DNA of 8,212 nt from an uncultured Muribaculum sp. (GCA_947573015.1 CANPDS010000105.1:1-8212), one strand, 5' to 3'; shown: positions 1 through 6,064, counted from the stretch's first letter. Program-made: numbers and translations. The notes: generated by a model not told the origin, from the letters alone.

Positions 1-51
1 CGCACCTGGTTTGGGACCAGGTGGTCGCAGGTTCGAATCCTGTCACCCCGA
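1..51 (+). tRNA. tRNA-Pro (anticodon TGG), 3' part only
   Basis: The window opens inside a tRNA. The anticodon arm is intact: stem CCTGG (5-9) pairs with CCAGG (17-21) around the loop TTTGGGA, which places anticodon TGG at 12-14 and so reads proline codons. A short variable region follows, then the T arm: GCAGG (27-31), loop TTCGAAT (32-38), CCTGT (39-43). The 3' acceptor strand CACCCCG (44-50) and discriminator A51 end the gene. No CCA follows, so the tail would be added by nucleotidyltransferase. The 5' acceptor strand and D arm lie outside the window. A terminator follows within 15 nt, so this is probably the last gene of its transcript. Confidence 0.93.
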
Positions 52-64
52 CAAGCTATAACCT

Positions 65-108
65 AAAGCTGTGATACGCATATCAGCGTATCACAGCTTT
101 TTTATTTT
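65..108 (+). terminator. Rho-independent terminator after tRNA-Pro
   Basis: A perfect 15-bp inverted repeat (65-79 with 86-100, loop 80-85) is followed at once by a T-rich tract reaching 108. The stem is AAAGCTGTGATACGC paired with its exact complement. This is the classic shape of an intrinsic terminator and should end the tRNA transcript. It also argues that the glycosyltransferase gene downstream has its own promoter, and that a GTG at 71, which lies inside this stem, is not a real start codon. Confidence 0.92.
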
Positions 109-128
109 AGGTATTTTCACTACTTTTG
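98..128 (+). promoter_or_regulatory. Candidate Bacteroidota promoter for the glycosyltransferase
   Basis: TACTTTTG at 121-128 matches the Bacteroidota -7 consensus TAnnTTTG exactly. At the expected distance upstream (19 nt) is only TTTT (98-101) in place of the -33 TTTG, and it falls in the T tract of the preceding terminator. The box ends 5 nt before the ATG at 134, so a start site about 7 nt beyond the box centre would give a leaderless or nearly leaderless message. The -7 box is clear; the -33 match is weak. Confidence 0.5.
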
Positions 129-133
129 CGACT

Positions 134-1336
134 ATGAACGACAAAGATAGATTGCCACGAGTGGTAGTGGTCAACAAATTCTATTACCGTCGCGGAGGTG
201 ACTGCGTATATACACTCAACCTTGAGCATATGCTACGCAAAGCAGGGCATGAGGTTGCGGTGTTTGCCATGCGCTATCCCGACAATGAGCCATCGCAATG
301 GGAAAGCTACTTCCCGGCAGAGGTCAGCTTTTCAGGGCCCTTGTCAGAGAAGCTGCGTGGCTTACGACGCATGCTCGGCATTGATGATGTTGCCACAAGC
401 TTCAATGCACTGCTGAATGACTTCCGTCCTGACGTGGTGCATCTCAACAACATACATTCATATCTATCTCCCATACTTGCCTCGATAGCCCACGCACGTG
501 GTGTCAAAGTAGTATGGACCCTTCATGATTATAAACTCATCTGCCCATCATATAGCCGCCTTACAGGCACACAGATATGTGACCGTTGCCATGGGTCGCG
601 CTCCAAGACATGCGTGCTCAAAACCCGATGCATGAAAGGATCTGCGGCAGCAAGCATGCTGGCGTGGATAGAGGCATTACGCTGGCGGCGCAATGTTGTG
701 GAACGCGACACAGACGTGTTCATCTGCCCGAGCCGGTTTATGGCAGAAGAAATTGCCCGAGCCGGTTTTTCCAAACAAAAGATACATACACTCAACAACT
801 TCATACCGTCTGTACCATCGGCTATGACATCCGTCCGAGGCAAATACTATTGTTATGTAGGGCGCCTATCGGAAGAGAAGGGCGTGCGCACCCTGCTCAA
901 AGCCGCCACTATGCTCCAGCATGAGCTGCGCATAGCCGGAGGTGGTCCACTGTTCGATGAGCTGAAGGCTAAATATGAGCAGTGGCCGCAGATCAAATTT
1001 CTCGGGCATCTCGACGGAGAGGGCGTGGCAAAGCTTCTTGGCGAGGCGGCGTGCTCGGTACTTCCGTCAGAATTGTATGAGAACAATCCTCTCGGAGTGA
1101 TCGAATCGCTTTGCATGGGCACTCCTGTTGTCGGAGCCGCCATAGGAGGAATTTCCGAACTCATCAATGACAACAACGGCCTGACATTCACCTCCGGCAA
1201 TGAAAAAGAACTTGCCGCCGCCATCGATGCCGCCGTATATGGTCCATGGGACAACGAGGCCATCAGACAGGAGGCCATAGAAAGATTCAATCCCGAATCA
1301 TACTACTCCCGTCTGCTGTCGATATATAAAAAATAG
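134..1336 (+). CDS. Family 4 glycosyltransferase (GT-B fold)
   Basis: This 400-residue protein is predicted to transfer a sugar from a nucleotide donor onto a growing glycan or lipid-linked acceptor at the inner face of the membrane; acceptor and sugar cannot be read from sequence. The N-terminal Rossmann half starts with VVVVNKFYYRRGGD (10-23), typical of GT4 enzymes. The donor half has YVGRLSEEKG (241-250, with R244 and K249), AGGGPL (268-273) and the EX7E signature E316-E324. A cysteine cluster (C137, C149, C152, C160, C166) after HDYKLICP (131-138) recalls a possible zinc site found in related proteins. The ATG at 134 is preferred over an in-frame GTG at 71 that lies in the terminator stem. 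It sits alone between a tRNA and ribE, not in a polysaccharide locus. A 15-bp direct repeat lies at 725-739 and 754-768. Confidence 0.9.
   Translation: MNDKDRLPRVVVVNKFYYRRGGDCVYTLNLEHMLRKAGHEVAVFAMRYPDNEPSQWESYFPAEVSFSGPLSEKLRGLRRMLGIDDVATSFNALLNDFRPDVVHLNNIHSYLSPILASIAHARGVKVVWTLHDYKLICPSYSRLTGTQICDRCHGSRSKTCVLKTRCMKGSAAASMLAWIEALRWRRNVVERDTDVFICPSRFMAEEIARAGFSKQKIHTLNNFIPSVPSAMTSVRGKYYCYVGRLSEEKGVRTLLKAATMLQHELRIAGGGPLFDELKAKYEQWPQIKFLGHLDGEGVAKLLGEAACSVLPSELYENNPLGVIESLCMGTPVVGAAIGGISELINDNNGLTFTSGNEKELAAAIDAAVYGPWDNEAIRQEAIERFNPESYYSRLLSIYKK
725..768 (+). repeat. 15-bp exact direct repeat inside the glycosyltransferase gene
   Basis: TGCCCGAGCCGGTTT occurs at 725-739 and again at 754-768. 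The offset is 29 nt, not a multiple of three, so the first copy is read as C-P-S-R-F and the second, in another frame, within I-A-R-A-G-F. Recombination or slippage between the copies would delete or add 29 bp and shift the reading frame. The repeat is directly visible; any biological role is inference. Confidence 0.85.
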
Positions 1337-1362
1337 AATCATAAATTCACACCATACACATC

Positions 1363-1977
1363 ATGTTCTCAGGAATAGTAGAAGAAGCCGCCAAGGTGGT
1401 GGCACTAAAACGTGAAGGAGGGAACCTTCATCTCACCCTCTCATGCTCTTTTACCGACGAACTGCGCATAGACCAATCCATAGCCCACAACGGTGTATGC
1501 CTCACAGTAGTGGCTCTCCCCGGCGACGGCACATACACCGTAACAGCCATTCAGGAGACACTTGACAGGAGCAATCTCGGCGATCTCAATGTAGGCGATC
1601 TCGTAAATGTAGAACGATCGATGGTAATGAACGGACGTCTTGACGGACACATTGTGCAAGGACACGTTGACTGCACGGCAACCTGCGAAGAACGTCGTGA
1701 AGTAGACGGAAGCACCTATTTCCGTTTCGCCTACTCAGTCGGCAAAGATATGGCACGCCGTGGATATGTCACCGTAGAGAAAGGATCGGTGACAGTCAAT
1801 GGAGTGAGTCTCACCGTATGCAATTCCAGAACAGACTCGTTTGAAGTGGCTATCATACCCTACACAATGGAGCATACCAATTTCTGCCGCATCGTAGAGG
1901 GCACACGCGTGAATCTTGAGTTTGACATAATCGGCAAATACCTCAGCCGCCTGATGGAGGTGCAGAGCAATGAATGA
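1363..1977 (+). CDS. ribE: Riboflavin synthase, alpha subunit
   Basis: This enzyme performs the last step of riboflavin synthesis, the dismutation of two 6,7-dimethyl-8-ribityllumazine molecules to riboflavin and the pyrimidinedione precursor, as a cytosolic trimer. The 204-residue length fits the family. It begins MFSGIVE, a slight variant of the usual MFTGIVE, and shows the two lumazine-binding repeats. Repeat 1 (about 1-97) carries HNGVCLTV (42-49). Repeat 2 (about 98-195) carries VNGVSLTV (145-152) and ends with IGKYLSRL (190-197). The linker GRLDGHIVQGHVD (91-103) is diagnostic. It starts 26 nt after the glycosyltransferase stop and overlaps the next gene by 8 nt, so translational coupling is likely. 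No other rib gene is in the window. The symbol ribC is also used for this enzyme. Confidence 0.96.
   Translation: MFSGIVEEAAKVVALKREGGNLHLTLSCSFTDELRIDQSIAHNGVCLTVVALPGDGTYTVTAIQETLDRSNLGDLNVGDLVNVERSMVMNGRLDGHIVQGHVDCTATCEERREVDGSTYFRFAYSVGKDMARRGYVTVEKGSVTVNGVSLTVCNSRTDSFEVAIIPYTMEHTNFCRIVEGTRVNLEFDIIGKYLSRLMEVQSNE
1956..1960 (+). promoter_or_regulatory. Strong Shine-Dalgarno GGAGG before the LOG-family gene
   Basis: GGAGG lies 9 nt before the ATG at 1970, within the last codons of ribE. Most other starts in this window lack such a site, as is usual in Bacteroidota. It supports the 1970 start and hence the 8-nt overlap with ribE, since a competing ATG at 1974 is in another frame. Confidence 0.6.
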
Positions 1978-2572
1978 TATCAGCGGACTGAAAAAAGGGG
2001 TGGCGGTATACTGCGCTTCGTCCGACCGTCTGAACCCTGCCTACTATGATTGCGCACGTGAGGTAGGCCGCTTACTCGCCACACACAATGTGCCGGTGAT
2101 AAGCGGAGGTGGCCGTATGGGCCTGATGGGCGCCGTCACCGAAGGTGCTATCGAAGCAGGCGGTACCGCTATCGGCGTATTGCCACAGTTCATGCTCGAC
2201 CGTGGATGGAATCACCCATCGCTCACCACCACAATCGCCACTCCCGATATGCATGCGCGCAAGCACACCATGGCCGACATGTCGCGCGGAGCTATAGCAC
2301 TGCCAGGTGGTATCGGAACGTTCGAGGAAATGTTTGAGATAATCACCTGGCGCCAACTCGAGCTCTACACAGGACCGATGGTGATATGCAACTTCATGGG
2401 ATTCTACGACAAGCTGCTTGAATTTCTGGCACACGTAGATGATGAGCATTTCATGCGCCCCGGCGCCCCTGCAAAGCTTTGGCGTGTAGCATCCACTCCG
2501 GCCGAAGCCGTATCTATGGTTCTGCAACCTGCAGATACCATCATCGACGATTATACTTCAGGTAAATTCTAA
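1970..2572 (+). CDS. LOG-family (TIGR00730-type) phosphoribohydrolase
   Basis: The 200-residue protein belongs to the LOG family of Rossmann-fold enzymes once called lysine decarboxylase-like. Characterised members cleave the N-glycosidic bond of (cytokinin) nucleoside 5'-monophosphates, releasing the base and ribose 5-phosphate. It has the N-terminal strand and loop VAVYCASSD (11-19), the phosphate-binding SGGGRMGLMG (45-54), the catalytic arginine region MHARKHTM (94-101, R97 and K98) and the hallmark PGGIGTFEE (112-120). No signal peptide or membrane segment is seen, so it should be cytosolic. It overlaps ribE by 8 nt and has the best Shine-Dalgarno of the window. The family assignment is secure. 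The true bacterial substrate is unknown; cytokinin is only the name-giving one, and nucleotide salvage or housecleaning is an inference. Confidence 0.93.
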   Translation: MNDISGLKKGVAVYCASSDRLNPAYYDCAREVGRLLATHNVPVISGGGRMGLMGAVTEGAIEAGGTAIGVLPQFMLDRGWNHPSLTTTIATPDMHARKHTMADMSRGAIALPGGIGTFEEMFEIITWRQLELYTGPMVICNFMGFYDKLLEFLAHVDDEHFMRPGAPAKLWRVASTPAEAVSMVLQPADTIIDDYTSGKF

Positions 2573-2574
2573 TA

Positions 2575-2611
2575 TAATTGTCTGTTCAGAATTATTTAGA
2601 ACAGACAATTA
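2575..2611. repeat. Perfect 13-bp inverted repeat at the LOG / DUF4271 junction
   Basis: TAATTGTCTGTTC (2575-2587) is exactly complementary to GAACAGACAATTA (2599-2611), with an 11-nt loop. It begins 3 nt after the LOG stop codon and covers the proposed TTG start (2578) of the next gene. No T tract follows, so it is not a standard intrinsic terminator. It may be an mRNA hairpin limiting readthrough or initiation, a processing or stabilising element, or a protein-binding dyad. If the downstream gene starts instead at GTG 2629, the hairpin lies fully in its leader. Confidence 0.75.
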
Positions 2612-3408
2612 CTTATCCGCTTAATAACGTGCCATTTAATCAGCACTCACATCCCGATGATGCCCCCACAGAGTACTGGATAACAGGCATCAAACACACT
2701 ACGATAGGCTACACTTCCGGTCTATCCGCCCATCAACGCCCCGAGCTGCCGGGATACAACTCAGGAGTGCTATGTCTTGTTCTGGCCATGCTTCTGGCCA
2801 TAGTGTTCAACGTGCGTCATTACGGGCGTTTTTTCAAGACACTCATACAAAATCTATGGAGCGTAAGAGTACGCACAAATCTTTTTGACGAACACACGGT
2901 CAACGAAACGCGTATAATCGTAACTCTTGTTTGCCAGACATGCATATGCGAAGCGCTGCTGATTGTAGCGTGGATGATCCACTCCGGTTGCACATTCACA
3001 TCGGGAGAACTAACAGCGACCGTGGCAGCCACATGCCTGATGACAGGAGCATACTATGTGATGCAACTCGCGGCCTACCGGACGGTAGCCTATGCATTCA
3101 CATCACGCAATCTCGCCCATCAATGGATGCGCGGATTCAATGCCACACAGACTCTTCTCGGATTCGGATTGCTGGTGCCGACACTGGTGCTGTTATTCTA
3201 TCCTGCCGCAACAGCACCTCTGCTTATTTTGGCAATTTTCTTGTATATTATCGCACGCATTGTGTTTATTTGCAAAGGTTTTAGGATTTTTTATCACAAT
3301 TTATTCTCTTTGATATATTTTATTTTGTACCTTTGCAGTCTGGAAATAATCCCCCTGCTTATAGTGTATCAGGCGGTAGTTTCCATTTCCCGTAATTTTC
3401 TGAGTTAA
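2578..3408 (+). CDS. DUF4271-like polytopic membrane protein
   Basis: This 276-residue protein of unknown function resembles the Bacteroidota DUF4271 family, which is typically encoded just before hemD, as here. A soluble N-terminus of about 60 residues is followed by roughly six hydrophobic segments (about 62-78, 113-134, 145-165, 191-210, 212-232 and 243-268). The C-terminal region contains CKGFRIFYHNLF (232-243) and LCSLEIIPL (252-260), which look like the conserved core. The start is uncertain. TTG at 2578 lies inside a 13-bp inverted repeat; GTG at 2629 (residue 18) lies after it; neither has a good Shine-Dalgarno, and no in-frame ATG precedes the first membrane segment. The last 180 nt are markedly AT-rich and hold a candidate promoter for hemD. 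The genomic link to hemD hints at a membrane role near tetrapyrrole synthesis, but that is only inference. Confidence 0.8.
   Translation: MSVQNYLEQTITYPLNNVPFNQHSHPDDAPTEYWITGIKHTTIGYTSGLSAHQRPELPGYNSGVLCLVLAMLLAIVFNVRHYGRFFKTLIQNLWSVRVRTNLFDEHTVNETRIIVTLVCQTCICEALLIVAWMIHSGCTFTSGELTATVAATCLMTGAYYVMQLAAYRTVAYAFTSRNLAHQWMRGFNATQTLLGFGLLVPTLVLLFYPAATAPLLILAIFLYIIARIVFICKGFRIFYHNLFSLIYFILYLCSLEIIPLLIVYQAVVSISRNFLS
3309..3335 (+). promoter_or_regulatory. Candidate internal promoter for hemD-rnpA-yidD-tatD
   Basis: TACCTTTG at 3328-3335 matches the Bacteroidota -7 box TAnnTTTG exactly and lies in the AT-rich end of the DUF4271 gene. A TTTG at 3309-3312 could be the -33 element, but the 15-nt spacing is shorter than the usual 19-21. 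The predicted start near 3339 would give an untranslated leader of about 80 nt before the hemD GTG. The -7 match is good; use in vivo is unproven. Confidence 0.4.
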
Positions 3409-3421
3409 CTCCCCTAACATA

Positions 3422-4168
3422 GTGAAAGTAAAGAAAGTATTGGTGTCACAGCCAAAACCCGCCTCTGAAAAATCACCTTATTACGAAATAGCGGAAAAAT
3501 ATGGTGTGGAAATTGAGTTCCGCCCCTTTATAAAGGTAGAAGGACTCACAGCGAAAGAGTTTCGCCAGTCTCGCATTAACCTTGCAGACTTCACAGCGGT
3601 GATATTTACCGCACGTACAGCTGTAGATCACTTCTTCCGTCTCTGCGAGGAGATGCGTTACAGTGTACCAGACACTCTCAAATATTTCTGCACAACCGAG
3701 GCAATCGCCAATTATCTACAGAAATACATCGTATACCGCAAACGCAAGATATTCTTCGTGACCACCGGTAAGCTCGATGATCTGCTTCCTTATCTGCTCA
3801 AGCACAATAAGGAGCGCTACCTCTATGCCGTAAGTGATGTTCACAACGATGCCGCCAATGTGCTCGATCTTAACAACATCAATTACACCAAGGCTGTGAT
3901 GTACCGCACGGTAAGCAATGACTTCCAGCCCGGCGAGGCATTTGATTACGACATGCTTCTATTCTTCAGCCCCATGGGCATCGACTCCCTGCTGAAGAAT
4001 TTTCCGGAATTCCACCAGAACGACATACAGATCGGCTGTTTCGGCGCGACCACAGCCCAGGCTGTGCGCAATGCCGGGCTACGTCTCGATATGGAGGCTC
4101 CTACCCAGAAAGCACCTTCAATGACCGCCGCTCTCGATGCATTTCTGAAAGAACACACCGGTAAATAA
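3422..4168 (+). CDS. hemD: Uroporphyrinogen-III synthase
   Basis: HemD closes the linear tetrapyrrole hydroxymethylbilane with inversion of ring D to give uroporphyrinogen III, the branch point to haem, sirohaem and corrinoids. The 248-residue length fits the family. The sequence follows the Bacteroidota form closely: KKVLVSQPKP (4-13) in place of the usual N-terminal strand, VIFTARTAVDHF (60-71), SDVHNDAANVL (138-148), LLFFSPMGIDSL (179-190), and FGATTAQAVRNAGL (207-220), the family's C-terminal motif. The start is GTG at 3422, without a Shine-Dalgarno; it is chosen because homologues begin right at the KVKKVLVSQ strand. It lies 13 nt after the DUF4271 gene and 28 nt before rnpA. Other haem genes are absent from the window. 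Confidence 0.94.
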   Translation: MKVKKVLVSQPKPASEKSPYYEIAEKYGVEIEFRPFIKVEGLTAKEFRQSRINLADFTAVIFTARTAVDHFFRLCEEMRYSVPDTLKYFCTTEAIANYLQKYIVYRKRKIFFVTTGKLDDLLPYLLKHNKERYLYAVSDVHNDAANVLDLNNINYTKAVMYRTVSNDFQPGEAFDYDMLLFFSPMGIDSLLKNFPEFHQNDIQIGCFGATTAQAVRNAGLRLDMEAPTQKAPSMTAALDAFLKEHTGK

Positions 4169-4196
4169 GAGATTCACCAATAGTCTCTACCTTATT

Positions 4197-4664
4197 ATGC
4201 CAACACTATCACAGCATACTTTTCGTCTTTACAAACGCGAGAAGCTATGTTCTGAAACCGCAATCGACCTGCTCTTTTCCCGTACGGGAGGAGGGCAGGC
4301 CGCTTTGTTCTATCCCCTGAGAGTGGTATGGCGCAATAATCCCAAGCGCCAATCCGAGGTGGCGCAATTTCTTATCAGCGTACCCAAGAAGCGTCTGCGC
4401 CACGCAGTCGACCGAGTGGCAATGCGCCGACTTATCCGAGAGGCCTATCGCCTCAACCGTTCACAACTTGGCCAAAGTGCAACAATGCCTGTTGACATAG
4501 CGTTTACATATGTCGCCGATAAGCGAGTGGATTTCAACCATATCACTTCAGCCATGATAAAAGCATTGAGACGCATTGCCAAGAGCTGCTCAGGGAATAC
4601 TGCCCAGAATTTCGTCACAGACAATGACGACAATGAAGCAAAAGAGAGTATCCGACAGCAATGA
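4197..4664 (+). CDS. rnpA: Ribonuclease P protein component
   Basis: RnpA is the small basic protein that binds the catalytic RNA of RNase P and helps it cut 5' leaders from pre-tRNAs. The 155-residue product starts with a Bacteroidota-type HTFRLYKREKLCSE (7-20) and has the basic RNP signature KKRLRHAVDRVAMRRLIREAY (64-84, written here as positions of a K/R-rich helix). A short acidic and polar tail (140-155) follows the folded domain. It overlaps yidD by 4 nt (ATGA at 4661-4664), a coupling known from many bacteria. In many other phyla rnpA adjoins rpmH and dnaA near the origin; here it follows hemD, and no rpmH or dnaA is visible. Confidence 0.94.
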   Translation: MPTLSQHTFRLYKREKLCSETAIDLLFSRTGGGQAALFYPLRVVWRNNPKRQSEVAQFLISVPKKRLRHAVDRVAMRRLIREAYRLNRSQLGQSATMPVDIAFTYVADKRVDFNHITSAMIKALRRIAKSCSGNTAQNFVTDNDDNEAKESIRQQ

Positions 4665-4882
4665 AGCGAATAGTCACCCTACTCCTCATACTCCCTATAC
4701 AATTCTATCGTGCGGCTATATCCCCGCATTTCCCACCATCATGCCGGTTCTCACCAACATGCAGCGAGTATGCTATCGAGGCTTTGCGGCGCCATGGTCC
4801 GATACGTGGACTATGGCTTGCAATACGGCGTCTGTCACGGTGCCACCCATGGGGAGGACATGGTTATGACCCGGTGCCATAA
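4661..4882 (+). CDS. yidD: Membrane protein insertion efficiency factor YidD
   Basis: YidD is a small membrane-associated protein that assists YidC-dependent insertion of inner-membrane proteins. The 73-residue product is full length and carries the family's signature almost throughout: an N-terminal hydrophobic, amphipathic segment (4-20), YRAAISP (16-22), CRFSPTCSEYA (28-38), RHGPIRG (44-50) and the C-terminal RCHPWGGHGYDPVP (60-73), with conserved cysteines at 28, 34 and 61. The start overlaps the rnpA stop by 4 nt. tatD follows after 20 nt. The yidC gene, often the next neighbour in other bacteria, is not here. Confidence 0.96.
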   Translation: MKRIVTLLLILPIQFYRAAISPHFPPSCRFSPTCSEYAIEALRRHGPIRGLWLAIRRLSRCHPWGGHGYDPVP

Positions 4883-4902
4883 CAATCATCATCCGCAATA
4901 CC

Positions 4903-5487
4903 ATGTTTGACTTCCATACACATAATCCCGATGCAACCGAAGCGCTTATAAGCGTTGAGCCGGGGTTCTCACCACGCCCTGACTCCATATATTCCGTAGG
5001 AATACATCCATGGCACAGCGAAAATGCGCTTTCTGACGATAATCTGAAGCAATTAAAATCAGATGCCTCTCTCGCATGTGTCAAAGCAATCGGTGAGACG
5101 GGGCTTGACCGCCTGCGTGGAGCTCCATTGGAAAAGCAGACAGAGCTGCTTACACGCCATATCGAGCTGAGCGAGCAACTTGGCAAACCGCTTGTGCTGC
5201 ATATCGTCAAAGCTTTTTCAGAGATAATATCATTAAAGCACAGGTCAAAGCCCACGCAACCATGGATAATACATGGATTCCGAGGGAAGCCACAACTTGC
5301 CCTACAGCTTCTTGAAGCAGGATTCTATCTCTCATTTGGCCAACGCCGCAATGATGAGTCGCTGAAAGTAATACCATCCTCGCGTCTGCTCGTAGAGACA
5401 GATGAGAGCCTACTCCCTATCGCAGATATAGCAAAGGGTATGCTGCAACTCGATCCAGATCTCGGACCTCGATTGCTTAAACTATAA
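4903..5487 (+). CDS. Short TatD-family metal-dependent hydrolase
   Basis: TatD proteins are amidohydrolase-fold metalloenzymes; characterised ones act as 3'-5' DNA exonucleases or DNases. All expected metal ligands are visible: H5 and H7 in DFHTH, E65 in GETGLD (64-69), H100 in LVLH, H124 in IIHGF and D167 in ETDES. The sequence VGIHPWH (32-38) is also typical. At 194 residues it is well below the usual 250-265: the loops between strands are short, and the C-terminal part after the last aspartate keeps only 27 residues and lacks the usual RNxP segment. Similar short forms exist in Bacteroidota, so this is probably a real subfamily, not a truncation. It ends the plus-strand run, 8 nt from a convergent gene. 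Confidence 0.88.
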   Translation: MFDFHTHNPDATEALISVEPGFSPRPDSIYSVGIHPWHSENALSDDNLKQLKSDASLACVKAIGETGLDRLRGAPLEKQTELLTRHIELSEQLGKPLVLHIVKAFSEIISLKHRSKPTQPWIIHGFRGKPQLALQLLEAGFYLSFGQRRNDESLKVIPSSRLLVETDESLLPIADIAKGMLQLDPDLGPRLLKL

Positions 5488-5489
5488 GA

Positions 5490-5515
5490 GTGTGTTCATA
5501 CATAGCCGAACATAC
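5490..5515. terminator. Weak hairpin at the tatD / HD-hydrolase convergent junction
   Basis: GTGTGTTC (5490-5497) can pair with GAACATAC (5508-5515), eight pairs with one G-T, around a 10-nt loop. It covers the 8-nt gap and the stop codon of the minus-strand gene. On the minus strand it is followed by a moderately T-rich run inside tatD; on the plus strand there is no T tract. It could slow either polymerase, but it is not a convincing intrinsic terminator. Confidence 0.3.
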
Positions 5516-6053
5516 GGTGCATGGCATCAAAACGAGCGAGCGAGTCGCCGCCATGTCGCGCCAGTGCGGCACGCGCCTTGGCCACAGTGCGCTTCTCCAT
5601 CGTACCCGACTTGCTGTAGAATTTATCGGCATAGCATACCAGCTTCTCCAGCAAAGTTTCCGGCATATAGTCGCGTGGTGGCAAGGCAAGTTGCTGTTGC
5701 AGGATATCTTCTTCGGTAAGGCCAGTGCCGGTATGTGTCTCGGCCACGCGCACCCATTCCTCAGGCGCACCCTCGCTGCGCAATATCTCCGCACCTATCA
5801 CCCCATGGCGTATGTATGGCTCCTCACCATGGCAATGTATTCCCGGAGCCTTGGTGCGGCATATGCCTATATCATGAAGCATGGCAGCACCGCGCACCAT
5901 GTCGGCATCCAGTCCGAGATGTGCTGCCTCATTCAATGCCACCGCCATGTCGGCCACCTGACATGCGTGCTTCATATATATATCACGGCAGAGAGGGTCG
6001 CCCCCCTCTGCCGGATAATATTTGTCGATTATGGCCTGATAGTCTTTAATCAT
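5496..6053 (-). CDS. HD-domain (HDIG) metal-dependent phosphohydrolase
   Basis: The 185-residue protein is a single HD domain, a fold whose members hydrolyse phosphate esters of nucleotides and related compounds; its own substrate is not known. Metal-binding positions are recognisable: H29 in YMKHACQVADM, the H60-D61 doublet in AAMLHDIGIC (57-65), then H83, H107 in ETHTG, and D143 in YADKFYSKSG (141-150). The length and the HDIG plus YADKFY arrangement resemble the TIGR00295-like group of small HD proteins. No signal peptide or membrane segment is seen. The ATG (complement of 6051-6053) is 11 nt downstream of the ilvE stop, so the two are probably cotranscribed. The gene has no TTA, CTA or TCA codons, which leaves a long open frame on the opposite strand. 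Confidence 0.87.
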   Translation of the reverse strand: MIKDYQAIIDKYYPAEGGDPLCRDIYMKHACQVADMAVALNEAAHLGLDADMVRGAAMLHDIGICRTKAPGIHCHGEEPYIRHGVIGAEILRSEGAPEEWVRVAETHTGTGLTEEDILQQQLALPPRDYMPETLLEKLVCYADKFYSKSGTMEKRTVAKARAALARHGGDSLARFDAMHRMFGYV

Positions 6054-6064
6054 AGGCCTTGCTG

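Noticed and set aside
1..64. tRNA-Pro 3' end as an attachment site for an integrated element
   Set aside because: No integrase, no second copy of the tRNA 3' end and no phage or transposon gene is present in the window.
71..133. N-terminal extension of the glycosyltransferase from GTG 71
   Set aside because: The GTG lies inside the terminator stem and the extra 21 residues match nothing in the family; ATG 134 places the first Rossmann strand at the normal distance.
853..1290. A 145-codon minus-strand frame inside the glycosyltransferase gene
   Set aside because: It overlaps the coding sequence of the EX7E donor domain and has no motif or start signal of its own.
2072..2527. A 151-codon minus-strand frame inside the LOG gene
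   Set aside because: It is the shadow of a strongly conserved LOG protein with an intact PGGxGTxxE motif.
4169..4196. A possible hairpin between hemD and rnpA (GAGA...TCTC)
   Set aside because: Only four base pairs with a long loop, and no T tract follows.
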